Positions 9,088 through 16,598 of a stretch of DNA of 64,000 bases are shown piece by piece. The position numbers and the translations under genes were made by a program. The first letter of the stretch is position 1. Each line of letters starts with the position of its first letter. Origin of the DNA: Pseudonocardia sp. DSM 110487 (GTDB lineage Bacteria; Actinomycetota; Actinomycetes; Mycobacteriales; Pseudonocardiaceae); assembly GCF_019468565.1 (NCBI RefSeq), contig NZ_CP080521.1, positions 8,990,001 to 9,054,000 on the forward strand, read 5' to 3'. The notes under the pieces are model-generated. The model was given only the letters and a program-made list of their open reading frames with translations, was not told the origin of the DNA and ran no database searches.

Positions 9088-9808
9088 CCTCCAGGATCTG
9101 CCGCTCCCACATCGCGGCGATCATGCGGTAGCCCGTGGCGTTCGGGTGCAGGCCGTCGGCCAGCTCGTCGGACTCGAGGGGCTCGGAGACGTCGAGGAAG
9201 CGCATGGAGCTGCCGCGCTGGCGGAACTGCGCGACGACGGCCGCGCTCAGCCGGTTGAACTCCGCGCGGTCGCGCGCATCGCCGGGAAGCGGCGCCCAGA
9301 CCCCGGCGACGATCACGTGCGCGTCGGACACCGCGACGATCTGGGAGAGCACGTCCTCGAGGCGGCGGACGGTCTTCTCCGCCGAGTCACCCTTCAACAG
9401 GTCGTTGGTGCCGATGTGCAGCAGCACGACGTCGGGATCGGCGCGGCGCACCCACTGCGCGACGCGTGGCCGCATGTCCGTGAGCGTGAGACCGCTGTTG
9501 CCCTCGTAGTCGCCGTCCGGGACGGAAGGAGGTGCCGAACGCTGCGACCCGACCATGTCGACGGTCACGCCGTCGCGCGCGAGCAGCATCTGCAACGGCC
9601 CCCGGTAGCCGGCGGTCTCAGGGCTGCCGTTCCCCGCGGTGCTGGACGCTCCCAGCGGCATGACCCGCAGCACGAGCGGAGCAGGCGCCGGAGCGGCGGC
9701 GGCGCTGCGCTGCACGGGAACCGCGCCCGCGCTCACACCCACCAGCACCAACAGCAGAACCGCGATGACGAGCAGCCCACGACCCAACCACGAACCGACC
9801 CCGCCCAT
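9062..9808 (-). CDS. Exported SGNH/GDSL-type hydrolase
   Basis: 248 residues. An N-terminal hydrophobic helix (GLLVIAVLLLVLVGVSAGAV) serves as signal anchor or signal peptide. The hydrolase domain has block I (RVMPLGASSTAG, nucleophile region), block III (LHIGTNDLL) and block V (DGLHPNATGY, the Asp-x-x-His pair). It is probably an esterase or lipase acting outside the membrane; the substrate is unknown. ATG 9808 is supported by an AAGGGG ribosome site and by the signal sequence starting right after it. Its C-terminal codons overlap the mutase gene. Confidence 0.85.
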   Translation of the reverse strand: MGGVGSWLGRGLLVIAVLLLVLVGVSAGAVPVQRSAAAAPAPAPLVLRVMPLGASSTAGNGSPETAGYRGPLQMLLARDGVTVDMVGSQRSAPPSVPDGDYEGNSGLTLTDMRPRVAQWVRRADPDVVLLHIGTNDLLKGDSAEKTVRRLEDVLSQIVAVSDAHVIVAGVWAPLPGDARDRAEFNRLSAAVVAQFRQRGSSMRFLDVSEPLESDELADGLHPNATGYRMIAAMWERQILEVIGRRAGS

Positions 9809-9870
9809 CCCGCCCCTTCGTCGACCCGCGAGCCAATCTAGCCGCTGGGAAGGGGTGAGAGCATGCTTTC

Positions 9871-10329
9871 GTGGCCCGGTTGTTGATCGTGCATCACACG
9901 CCGTCGCCCGCCACGGCCGAGCTTCTCGACGCGGTCGTGCGCGGCGCATCCGACCCCGACATCCGCGGTGTTGAGGTGGTCCGCAGGGCGGCGCTCGCCG
10001 CCACGGCCCCTGACCTGCTCGCCGCCGACGCGGTGGTGCTCGGCACGCCGGCCAACATCGGCTACATGTCCGGCGCCCTCAAGCACTTCTTCGACACCGT
10101 GTTCTACGTGTGCGGCGACGACACGCGCGGCCTTCCGTACGGCTGCTACGTGCACGGCAACCTCGGTGTGGAGGGCGCGGTGAGCGCGATCGGGTCGATC
10201 GCCGACGGCATGGGCTGGACGCGGGCTGCCGCACCGGTGGAGGTCATCGGCGCGCCGGACAAGGCGGCGTTAGAGGCGTGCTACGAGCTGGGCGCAGTCG
10301 TTGCGGCGACCATCGCGCCTGACGAGTAG
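9871..10329 (+). CDS. Flavodoxin-family / NAD(P)H-dependent FMN reductase-like protein
   Basis: 152 residues, flavodoxin-like fold. The N-terminal strand and phosphate loop (LLIVHHTPSPATAEL), a GTPANIGYMSGALKHFFD segment that packs against FMN, and a glycine-rich NLGVEGAVSAI loop are visible. The electron partner is unknown. GTG start; the short gap to the SGNH gene carries both divergent promoters. It is followed by a long inverted repeat at 10375-10411. Confidence 0.8.
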   Translation: MARLLIVHHTPSPATAELLDAVVRGASDPDIRGVEVVRRAALAATAPDLLAADAVVLGTPANIGYMSGALKHFFDTVFYVCGDDTRGLPYGCYVHGNLGVEGAVSAIGSIADGMGWTRAAAPVEVIGAPDKAALEACYELGAVVAATIAPDE

Positions 10330-10374
10330 GCCCGATTCACCCGCGGGCGGCCGCGGCGCCGCCGGGTGCACTGT

Positions 10375-10411
10375 CGTACTTCTCGGGGCGATCATCAGGG
10401 CGAGAAGTACG
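10375..10411. terminator. Perfect 11-bp inverted repeat after flavodoxin gene
   Basis: CGTACTTCTCG (10375-10385) is repeated inverted at 10401-10411 with a 15-nt spacer. The position 46 bp after the stop suits a terminator, but the arms are not especially GC-rich, so an operator for the next small gene is equally possible. Confidence 0.5.
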
Positions 10412-10552
10412 GCGTCCTGCCGGGCATGGCACTGGCGTGCTGGTCGAATTGATCATCCGGCTGTGGTAGCCGACGAGCATTGGTAACTATCAGTAGTCAG
10501 TCGAGCCTCTTGCGTTGCCCGGCCTGTCACCCGATCAGTACGGTGCGTCGCT

Positions 10553-10762
10553 GTGTCTTCCTTGATCATCGCCGCGATGCATCCCGAGTCGGTCCGATCG
10601 TTCTGGTCGGTCGTGGCCGTGGTGGCGATCGGCATGATGGCGCTTGCTCCGTTCTCCCGAAGGATCGGTGGAGCAGGCGGTGGGGCGGAGAAGGCGATCG
10701 TCGGGGCGATCTGGGTGGCCGCGGCCGTCAGCCTCGGATTCTTCATGTTCCACGGCGCCTGA
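10553..10762 (+). CDS. Small two-helix membrane protein, unknown function
   Basis: 69 residues with two hydrophobic segments (about 17-33 and 48-64) separated by a basic, glycine-rich loop. There is no recognisable family. GTG start at 10553, with ATG 10577 an alternative. The gene lies between a perfect inverted repeat and a palindrome-rich gap. Hydrophobic segment spacing and codon use look coding, but nothing else supports it. Confidence 0.45.
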   Translation: MSSLIIAAMHPESVRSFWSVVAVVAIGMMALAPFSRRIGGAGGGAEKAIVGAIWVAAAVSLGFFMFHGA

Positions 10763-10838
10763 GAGCCGGCCGCGGAGGGACCTCGGTGGCTGGTGTCTTT
10801 CGCGTGGCGGTCCGGTCTGCGGAGGTGGTCTTCCGTAG

Positions 10839-11014
10839 GGCCTCCGGTGGCGCCGCGCAGTGTGCGGGGCCGCCCCTCAGAGTTCAAGGGCGCCTCCGGC
10901 GTCGCTCCGCGATCGCTGCGCGACCCTTGACCTCTGAGCCTCTGCGACCCCTCCGGGCAAGCAATGCGGGCAGGCCAGGGCCTGCCCGGAGGGCGCGCGG
11001 CGCCACCGGAGGCC
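10839..11014. repeat. Nested 176-bp inverted-repeat structure
   Basis: The 20-bp arms at 10839-10858 (GGCCTCCGGTGGCGCCGCGC) and 10995-11014 are perfect reverse complements. Inside lie a 15-bp stem with one mismatch (10876-10890 / 10924-10938) and two mutually exclusive hairpins: 10949-10959 / 10983-10993, and 10967-10976 / 10979-10988. The 647-bp gap 10763-11409 has no convincing gene, and this element is its main content. It could be a structured RNA or a MITE-like element. Confidence 0.7.
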
Positions 11015-11090
11015 GGTCCGACGCACATGATCAAGGCTCGGCACGAAAACCTGGCGGAATTGGCCGTGACCGGGACGCCGGCGGGGCCGT

Positions 11091-11150
11091 GATCACCAGA
11101 AGTGGTGGCAGAGCGACGGATCTGACGTTCTGCCACCACTTCCGACGATC
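11091..11150. repeat. 60-bp GATC-bounded palindromic element, copy A
   Basis: The element begins and ends with GATC. It has a perfect 14-bp stem GAAGTGGTGGCAGA (11099-11112 with 11129-11142) and a 16-nt loop containing GCGAC and TCTGACGT. Copies B (11162-11221) and C (21414-21473) have the same length, ends and arms. Confidence 0.85.
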
Positions 11151-11161
11151 ATGCGAACCTT

Positions 11162-11221
11162 GATCACGGCGAGTGGTGTCGGGACGACAGATCTGTCGTC
11201 CCCACACCACTTCCGACGATC
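11162..11221. repeat. 60-bp GATC-bounded palindromic element, copy B
   Basis: Exactly 60 bp from GATC to GATC and 11 bp after copy A. The palindrome 11172-11211 pairs at 19 of 20 positions with no loop (centre AGATCT). The AGTGGTG / CACCACTT arms match copies A and C. Confidence 0.85.
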
Positions 11222-11331
11222 ACGACCCCGGTGGCCGGACGTGGGCCGACAAAGGGCCCGAGCAATGAACCGGACGCGGGACGGCACGGGAAGATCCGCG
11301 AGACCACCTCCTGGCGGCGCCGCGCCCCACA

Positions 11332-11352
11332 GGGCAGGCCCCCGGCCTGCCC
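11332..11352. terminator. Hairpin downstream of upp
   Basis: GGGCAGGCC (11332-11340) pairs with GGCCTGCCC (11344-11352) across a CCC loop, 58 bp past the upp stop. The same GGGCAGGCC core occurs in the nested structure near 10969. A likely terminator for upp. Confidence 0.5.
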
Positions 11353-11409
11353 ACAAGGCATGCCCCGCACCATGCGCGGAGGCCGGTTCAGGCCCAGGAC
11401 ACCAACCAC

Positions 11410-12033
11410 CTAGACCGCCCCGAACTGGCGGTCGCCCGCGTCACCGAGGCCGGGGACGATGAAGGCGGAGTCGTTGAGTCGCTCGTCGATGCTGGCAGTG
11501 ATCACCCGCACCGGGAGCCCGCTGTCGCGCAGGTGCGCGATGCCCTCCGGCGCGGCGAGCACGCAGATCGCGGTGACGTCCGTTGCGCCGCGCTCGGTGA
11601 GCAGCCGGATCGTGTGGGCCATCGAGCCGCCGGTGGCGAGCATCGGGTCGAGCACGAACACCGGCCTGCCCTCCAGGGTGGCGGGCAGCGACTCCATGTA
11701 CGGCACCGGACGGTGGGTCTCCTCGTCGCGGGCGAGGCCGACGAAGCCCATCTGCGCCTCCGGCATGAGCCCGAGCGCGGCGTCCGCCATCCCGAGCCCG
11801 GCCCGGAGCACGGGCACCAGCAGCGGCGGCTGCGCGAGCCGGTAGCCCACGGTGCGGGCCACCGGCGTGTGCAGCGGGGCGCTGGCCAGCGGCGCGTCCC
11901 GGGTGGCCTCGTAGATGAGCATGAGGGTGAGGTCGGCGAGCGCCGCGCGGAAGGCGGCGTTGTCCGTCCGCGCGTCGCGCAGCTCCGACAGCCGGGCCTT
12001 GGCCAGTGGGTGGTCGACGACCTGCACGTCCAT
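11410..12033 (-). CDS. upp: Uracil phosphoribosyltransferase
   Basis: 207 residues, the usual length. It converts uracil plus PRPP to UMP. The type-I PRTase PRPP loop [14 protein letters not shown] is near residues 124-137. An N-terminal [13 protein letters not shown] and a C-terminal [20 protein letters not shown] uracil-binding loop are typical of Upp. The ATG is preceded by a -10-like TAGCCT at 7 nt and no ribosome site. Located in the salvage region with PNP, mutase and deoC. Confidence 0.95.
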   Translation of the reverse strand: MDVQVVDHPLAKARLSELRDARTDNAAFRAALADLTLMLIYEATRDAPLASAPLHTPVARTVGYRLAQPPLLVPVLRAGLGMADAALGLMPEAQMGFVGLARDEETHRPVPYMESLPATLEGRPVFVLDPMLATGGSMAHTIRLLTERGATDVTAICVLAAPEGIAHLRDSGLPVRVITASIDERLNDSAFIVPGLGDAGDRQFGAV

Positions 12034-12036
12034 GCG

Positions 12037-12606
12037 TCAGAGGCTAGCGACCTCCCCCGAGCGGTACAGCGCCACGGCGAGCCAGGCGAGACCGATCGCG
12101 GCGAGCACCAGACCGGAGTACAGGGTGGCGTCGGGCAGGATGCCGCGCAGCCCGATCGCAACGGCCCCGATCGCGTACAGCCCGACCGCGAGGCGTGGCT
12201 GTCCGCCGCGCCAGAGCGCCGCGGCGAACAGCACCACACCGGCCAGGAAAATCACCTGGGTCCCGGTGAAGACCGCGCCTGCGAGACCGTCGAGCAGGTC
12301 GGCGACGGTCGCGGGCGGCACGTACGGGAAGACGAAGTTCACGATGTACTCGCAGCCGACCAGCCCGGCGAGGCCAAGCGAGTTGAGCGCGTAACCGACG
12401 AGCCCGAGGCTTCCGCTCCGCGCCCGGATGGCCGCGTACAGGCCGGTCAGCAGCCACAGCCCGAACAGCTGGGCCAGCGGCGCCGCCGCCCGGGCGAGGT
12501 CAGTGCTCGGCACCAGCCCGCCACGACGAGCGGCGTTGAAGCACAGGGCGAGCGCGCACAGCATGCCGGCGAGCGCGGCCAGCCGGTGCAGGGTGGGGAC
12601 GGGCAC
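12037..12606 (-). CDS. Multi-spanning membrane protein, unknown function
   Basis: 189 residues with about six hydrophobic helices and conserved-looking FNAARRGG and CEYIVNFVFPYVPP segments; it may belong to the DUF4386-type membrane proteins, which is uncertain. GTG 12606 was chosen because a strong ribosome site, GAGAGGAG, lies 6 nt upstream, whereas sequence further upstream runs into the control region of the response-regulator gene. It ends 3 nt before upp begins, but upp also has its own -10-like element. Confidence 0.7.
   Translation of the reverse strand: MPVPTLHRLAALAGMLCALALCFNAARRGGLVPSTDLARAAAPLAQLFGLWLLTGLYAAIRARSGSLGLVGYALNSLGLAGLVGCEYIVNFVFPYVPPATVADLLDGLAGAVFTGTQVIFLAGVVLFAAALWRGGQPRLAVGLYAIGAVAIGLRGILPDATLYSGLVLAAIGLAWLAVALYRSGEVASL
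12041..12046 (-). promoter_or_regulatory. -10 hexamer of upp
   Basis: TAGCCT on the minus strand ends 7 nt before the upp ATG, within the last codons of the upstream membrane-protein gene. Leaderless arrangement. Confidence 0.45.
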
Positions 12607-12650
12607 TCTGGGCTCCTCTCGGTGCGCGGAGCGCGCGAGGACGATCAGAG

Positions 12651-12661
12651 CGCGAGTCGCG
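12651..12661. repeat. Solitary CGCGAGTCGCG repeat core
   Basis: A single copy of the 11-bp core of the 22-bp repeat family lies upstream of the membrane-protein gene, between two divergent promoters. Confidence 0.4.
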
Positions 12662-12762
12662 CCACATCCGCGTGCTCGGGCCGGTGAGCCAAGACATCGA
12701 CAAGAGTTCTTGCGCTTCGGTGGCGTACCGGCCGATGACGCGGGCGGGTCGCCTGCTCGGCC

Positions 12763-12768
12763 TAGGCT
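12763..12768 (+). promoter_or_regulatory. -10 hexamer of response-regulator gene
   Basis: TAGGCT lies 7 nt before the GTG at 12776 with no ribosome site, as in several other genes of this window. Confidence 0.5.
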
Positions 12769-12775
12769 CGGCTGC

Positions 12776-13474
12776 GTGACCAGCGGGAGCGGTGCGCGCG
12801 TGCTCGTCGTCGAGGACGACGCGACGCTCGCCGAGGTGGTGGGCATCTACCTGGGCCGCGCCGGACTCACCGTCGAGCACGTCACCGACGGCGAGCAGGC
12901 GCTCATGGCATGCGCCCGGCGGCGGCCCGACCTGGTGGTGCTCGACCTGATGCTGCCCGGCGTCGACGGTCGCGAGGTCTGCCGCAGGCTGAGGGCCGCC
13001 GGCCCGACTCCGGTGATCATCCTGACCGCCCTCGGCAGCGTCGCCGACCGGGTGCTCGGCCTCGAGCTGGGCGCAGACGACTACGTGACCAAGCCGTTCA
13101 GCCCCCGCGAGCTGGTGCTGCGCGCGCAGGCTGTGCTGTGCCGCACCGGGTCGGCCGGCGGGCCTGCCCCGCTGGTCGACGGGGACCTCGACCTCGACAT
13201 CGTCGCGCGCAAGGCTCGCCGCGGCGGCCGCGACCTGCCGATGACCACGCGCGAGTTCGACCTGCTCGCGTTCCTGCTGCGCCATCCGGGCCAGGCGTTC
13301 ACGCGTGACGAGCTGCTGCGGCGGGTGTGGGGCTGGACGGTCGGCGGGCACGCGACCGTCACCTCGCACGTCCGGCACCTGCGGGAGAAGGTCGAGGAAC
13401 AGCCCTCCCGGCCGGAGCGGCTCGTCACGGTGTGGGGCGTCGGCTATCGCTGGGAACCGGCCCGCCGTGCGTGA
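12776..13474 (+). CDS. OmpR/PhoB-family response regulator
   Basis: 232 residues. The receiver domain (~7-120) has an acidic pair in VVEDDA, the phospho-acceptor Asp in LVVLDLMLPG, a Thr/Ser switch in IILTALG, and the conserved Lys in VTKPFSPREL. The C-terminal winged helix (~135-230) has REFDLLAFLLRHPGQAFTRDELL and ends VGYRWEP. It is co-transcribed with the sensor kinase, whose start overlaps this gene by 8 bp. The cognate signal is unknown. Confidence 0.93.
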   Translation: MTSGSGARVLVVEDDATLAEVVGIYLGRAGLTVEHVTDGEQALMACARRRPDLVVLDLMLPGVDGREVCRRLRAAGPTPVIILTALGSVADRVLGLELGADDYVTKPFSPRELVLRAQAVLCRTGSAGGPAPLVDGDLDLDIVARKARRGGRDLPMTTREFDLLAFLLRHPGQAFTRDELLRRVWGWTVGGHATVTSHVRHLREKVEEQPSRPERLVTVWGVGYRWEPARRA

Positions 13475-14582
13475 CGTAGTGGTGTCGGCGGCGATCGCCG
13501 CGGGCTACAGCCTGCTCGTCGGCGGTATCGGCGCGCTGACCGTGCCGCTGCTGCGCCGCCGCTCGATCGGCTCGGCGCTCGGCGCTGCGGTGCTGACGAG
13601 CCAGCTGGCCGTCGTCGTTGCCGTCGCGGGCACCGCCGCGGGGATGTTCGTCGTGGGCTACGACGTCGCGGTGGTCGCGGTGGCCTGCGCCGTCGCGACC
13701 CTCGTCGGGCTGGCGGTCACCGGAGTGCTGGCCCGCCAGGTCGCGGGCGGCGCCGAGGAGCTGCGCTCGGCCGTGCGCGACCTCGGCCGCCGCGGTTCGT
13801 TCACCGCGCCGCCGGACCCGGCTCCCGAGCAAGCCGCGCTGTCGGCCGAGCTGGCCCACGCCCTCGACGAGCTGGACGCCGTGCGGCGGGCGCGCCGCGA
13901 GCTGGTGGCGGGCCTCTCGCACGACCTGCGCTCGCCGCTCGCCGGGATCCGTGCCATGGCGGAGGCGCTGGAGGACGGCGTCGCGCCCGACCCGCCCCGC
14001 TACCACGAGACGATCCGCCGCGACGCCGAGCGGCTGACCGCGATGGTGGACGACCTCGTCGAGCTGGCGCTGCACGACAGCGCCCCTGCACCCCGGACGG
14101 ACCTCGTACCGGTCTCGCTGACGACGCTGGCCGCGGACGCCGTCAGCGCGGCCGAGGCCGTCGCCGCCGAGGCGGGGGTGCGGGTGCACGCATCAGGGCC
14201 CGCCGTGACGGTCGCCTGCGATCCCGACGCGCTGCGCCGGGCCGCCGGGAACCTCCTGCAGAACGCGATCCGGCACACCCCAGGCGGCGGCACCGTCACC
14301 GTGACCGTCGGCTCCGACGGGACGGACGCGCTGATCAGCGTCACCGACGGCTGCGGGGGGATCCCCGCGGAGCACCTGAGCCGGGTGTTCGACACGGGCT
14401 GGCGCGCGAGCCGCGCCCGGACCCCGGACGGCGGGGCCGGCCTCGGCCTCGCCGTCGTGCGAGCCGTCACACGCGCCCACGGCGGTTCCGTCGGTGTCCG
14501 GAACGTGCCGGGCGGCTGCCGCTTCGAGATCCGGCTGCCCCGCGATCAGGGGGAGACAGGCTCCGAGGCCCGCGTGTCGTAG
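13467..14582 (+). CDS. Membrane sensor histidine kinase
   Basis: 371 residues. N-terminal transmembrane helices (about 3-25, then two between 45 and 95) enclose almost no extracellular domain, so it is probably an intramembrane-sensing kinase. A HAMP-like linker is followed by the HisKA domain (LSHDLRSPLAGI, phospho-acceptor His) and an HATPase with N box (NLLQNAIRHTPGG), G1 (VTDGCGGIP) and G2 (GGAGLGLAVVRA). GTG 13467 overlaps the response-regulator stop, implying translational coupling. The last 37 bp overlap the convergent HxlR gene. Confidence 0.92.
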   Translation: MRDVVVSAAIAAGYSLLVGGIGALTVPLLRRRSIGSALGAAVLTSQLAVVVAVAGTAAGMFVVGYDVAVVAVACAVATLVGLAVTGVLARQVAGGAEELRSAVRDLGRRGSFTAPPDPAPEQAALSAELAHALDELDAVRRARRELVAGLSHDLRSPLAGIRAMAEALEDGVAPDPPRYHETIRRDAERLTAMVDDLVELALHDSAPAPRTDLVPVSLTTLAADAVSAAEAVAAEAGVRVHASGPAVTVACDPDALRRAAGNLLQNAIRHTPGGGTVTVTVGSDGTDALISVTDGCGGIPAEHLSRVFDTGWRASRARTPDGGAGLGLAVVRAVTRAHGGSVGVRNVPGGCRFEIRLPRDQGETGSEARVS

Positions 14583-14998
14583 GCGCTGCGGGCGACGGCG
14601 ATCTCGCGCTGGTGCGCGTCCGTCCAGGACACGAGCGCCTGGACGGTCTCGTGCAGCGACACCCCCAGCGGTGTGAGCTCGTAGTCGACGCGCGGCGGCA
14701 CGACCGGGTGGACGGTGCGGTGCACCAGCCCGTCGCGCTCGAGCTGGCGCAGGGTGACGGTGAGCATCCGCTGGCTCACCCCGTCGATCTCGCGGCGCAG
14801 CTCGGTGAACCGCATCCGCCGCCGGTCGAGCAGCGCGATGACCAGCAGGGACCACTTGTCGGCTATCCGGTCGAGGATCTGGCGGACCTCGCAGTCCTCG
14901 CGGGTGTCCCACTGGTAGGCGTCGTCCCACTCGCAGCACGAGCTTGCGGTCACGGTGCCGTGGGAGTGCGTCGGTGACTTCAAAGTGCCTTCTTCCAC
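14546..14998 (-). CDS. HxlR-family transcriptional regulator
   Basis: 150 residues, winged-helix HxlR type. The HxlR core runs from CEVRQILDRIADKWSLLV through RMRFTELRREIDGVSQRML to a wing ending in VDYELTPLG. The SSCCEW segment gives two N-terminal adjacent cysteines, suggesting redox or thiol sensing (inference). Divergent from an MFS exporter gene, with a small inverted repeat between them, so it probably represses that exporter. The start is uncertain: GTG 14998 is used, and TTG 14983 has a GAAGG site. Confidence 0.85.
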   Translation of the reverse strand: MEEGTLKSPTHSHGTVTASSCCEWDDAYQWDTREDCEVRQILDRIADKWSLLVIALLDRRRMRFTELRREIDGVSQRMLTVTLRQLERDGLVHRTVHPVVPPRVDYELTPLGVSLHETVQALVSWTDAHQREIAVARSAYDTRASEPVSP

Positions 14999-15000
14999 AG

Positions 15001-15020
15001 TCGTCCATAGTGACGGACGA
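15001..15020. promoter_or_regulatory. Candidate HxlR operator
   Basis: TCGTCC (15001-15006) and GGACGA (15015-15020) form a perfect inverted repeat with an 8-bp spacer in the divergent promoter region between the HxlR and MFS genes. Confidence 0.45.
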
Positions 15021-15065
15021 TGCGGTCAGTTACAAGAAGGAACCGTAGAAAAGGGAGAAGACGCC

Positions 15066-16478
15066 GTGTCCGCACCATCCGCCCCGCCGCGTGCCGAACG
15101 CATGACCGCGCGCGCGTGGGGCCTACTGCTCGTCCTGTCCGGGGCGATCTTCCTCGAGGGCATCGACGTCTCGATGATGGGCGTCGCGCTGCCGTCCATC
15201 CGCGCCGAGCTCGGCATGTCGACCAGCTCGCTGCAGTGGGTCGTGAGCGCGTACGTCCTCGGCTACGGCGGGTTCGTGCTGCTCGGCGGGCGCGCCGCCG
15301 ACCTGCTCGGGCGCCGCCGGATGTTCCTCGGCTGGCTGGTCGTGTTCGTGGCCTTCTCCGGCCTCGGCGGGTTCGCCGAGGACGGTTGGGTGCTCATCCT
15401 CGCCCGGTTCGCCACGGGTGTCGCGGCCGCGTTCCTCGCCCCTGCCGGCCTGTCGATCATCACGACGATGTTTGCGGAAGGGCCGGTGCGCAACCGCGCG
15501 GTGCTCGTCTACGCCGGAGCCGCCGCAGGCGGGTTCTCGCTCGGCATGGTGACGGGCGGGCTGCTCACGGCCGTGCACTGGCGGTGGGTGTTCTTCGCGC
15601 CGGTGGTGGTCGCGGCGGCGCTACTGGCCGCGGCGATCGTGCTGATCCCCCGTGAGGAACGGCGCGAGCGCGCCACAGGCGGTTTCGACATCCCCGGCAC
15701 GCTGACGCTCACCGGCGCGATGCTGCTCCTGGTGATCACGGTGGTGCACGCGCCCGAGGTCGCCGTCGGCACCACGCTCGCGACCGTGGCCGGCGCCGTG
15801 GTGCTGCTCGCGGCGTTCGTCCGGATCGAGCGGCGCTCGGCGGCCCCGCTCGTCCGGCTCGGGATCCTGCGGTCGCTCCCGCTGCTGCGGGCCAACGCGG
15901 GGGCGATGCTGCTGGTCGGCTCGTTCATGGCCTTCCAGTTCGTCGCCGTGCTCTACCTGCAGGAGCTGCGCGGCTGGTCGGAGGTGGAGACCGGGCTCGC
16001 ACTGGCCGTCATCGGCATCGACGCCGTGCTCGCCCCGACGCTCACGCCCGTGCTCGTCAACCGCTTCGGCAACCGGCGGGTGATCCTCGGCGGGCTGGTC
16101 CTCGCGGCGGCGGCCTACCTGCTGTTCCTGCCGGTCGGGCCGGACTGGAGCTTCTTCGCGATGCTCCCGGCGTTCCTGGTGCTCGGTCTGGCGTTCTCGC
16201 TGGCATACGGTCCGCTCACGATCGCGGCCACGGACGGCGTCGCCGACGAGGAGCAGGGACTCGCGAGCGGCCTGCTGACGACCTCGTTCCAGTTCGGGGC
16301 CGCGCTCGGGCTCGCGGCCGCCACGGCGGTGATCGTGGCAGCGACCGCGGGCGACTCGCCGCAGGCCGTGCTCGAGGGCTACCGCGCAGGCCTCGTGGTG
16401 CCGCTTGCCGCCGCGGCGCTCGGCGTGGTGCTCATGGCGACGGGCATGCGCCGGCGCGCCCCGCTGCCCCAGCCCTGA
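15066..16478 (+). CDS. MFS multidrug exporter (DHA2/EmrB-QacA type)
   Basis: 470 residues with 12-14 predicted transmembrane helices. The first helix carries the DHA2-type sequence FLEGIDVSMMGVALPSI, followed by LQWVVSAYVLGYGGFVLLGG and motif A (GGRAADLLGRRRMF). It exports small hydrophobic compounds by proton antiport; the substrate is unknown. GTG 15066 has an AAGGGAG ribosome site 8 nt upstream. Under probable control of the divergent HxlR regulator. Confidence 0.9.
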   Translation: MSAPSAPPRAERMTARAWGLLLVLSGAIFLEGIDVSMMGVALPSIRAELGMSTSSLQWVVSAYVLGYGGFVLLGGRAADLLGRRRMFLGWLVVFVAFSGLGGFAEDGWVLILARFATGVAAAFLAPAGLSIITTMFAEGPVRNRAVLVYAGAAAGGFSLGMVTGGLLTAVHWRWVFFAPVVVAAALLAAAIVLIPREERRERATGGFDIPGTLTLTGAMLLLVITVVHAPEVAVGTTLATVAGAVVLLAAFVRIERRSAAPLVRLGILRSLPLLRANAGAMLLVGSFMAFQFVAVLYLQELRGWSEVETGLALAVIGIDAVLAPTLTPVLVNRFGNRRVILGGLVLAAAAYLLFLPVGPDWSFFAMLPAFLVLGLAFSLAYGPLTIAATDGVADEEQGLASGLLTTSFQFGAALGLAAATAVIVAATAGDSPQAVLEGYRAGLVVPLAAAALGVVLMATGMRRRAPLPQP

Positions 16479-16526
16479 TCAGACGAGCGGCCCGTTCGTC
16501 GGATAGGTACCGACGCCATGCATGTC

Positions 16527-16566
16527 TGAGGGCTGCGCGCGCCGCGAAGCAAGCGCGCAGCCCTCA
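16527..16566. terminator. Strong bidirectional terminator
   Basis: A perfect 14-bp stem TGAGGGCTGCGCGC (16527-16540 with 16553-16566) and a 12-nt loop lie between convergent MFS and metallophosphoesterase genes. A short direct repeat, TCGTCGGATAGG, flanks the hairpin on both sides (about 16497 and 16586). Confidence 0.8.
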
Positions 16567-16598
16567 GTGGCGCGACAGCGCCGCTCGTCGGATAGGGC

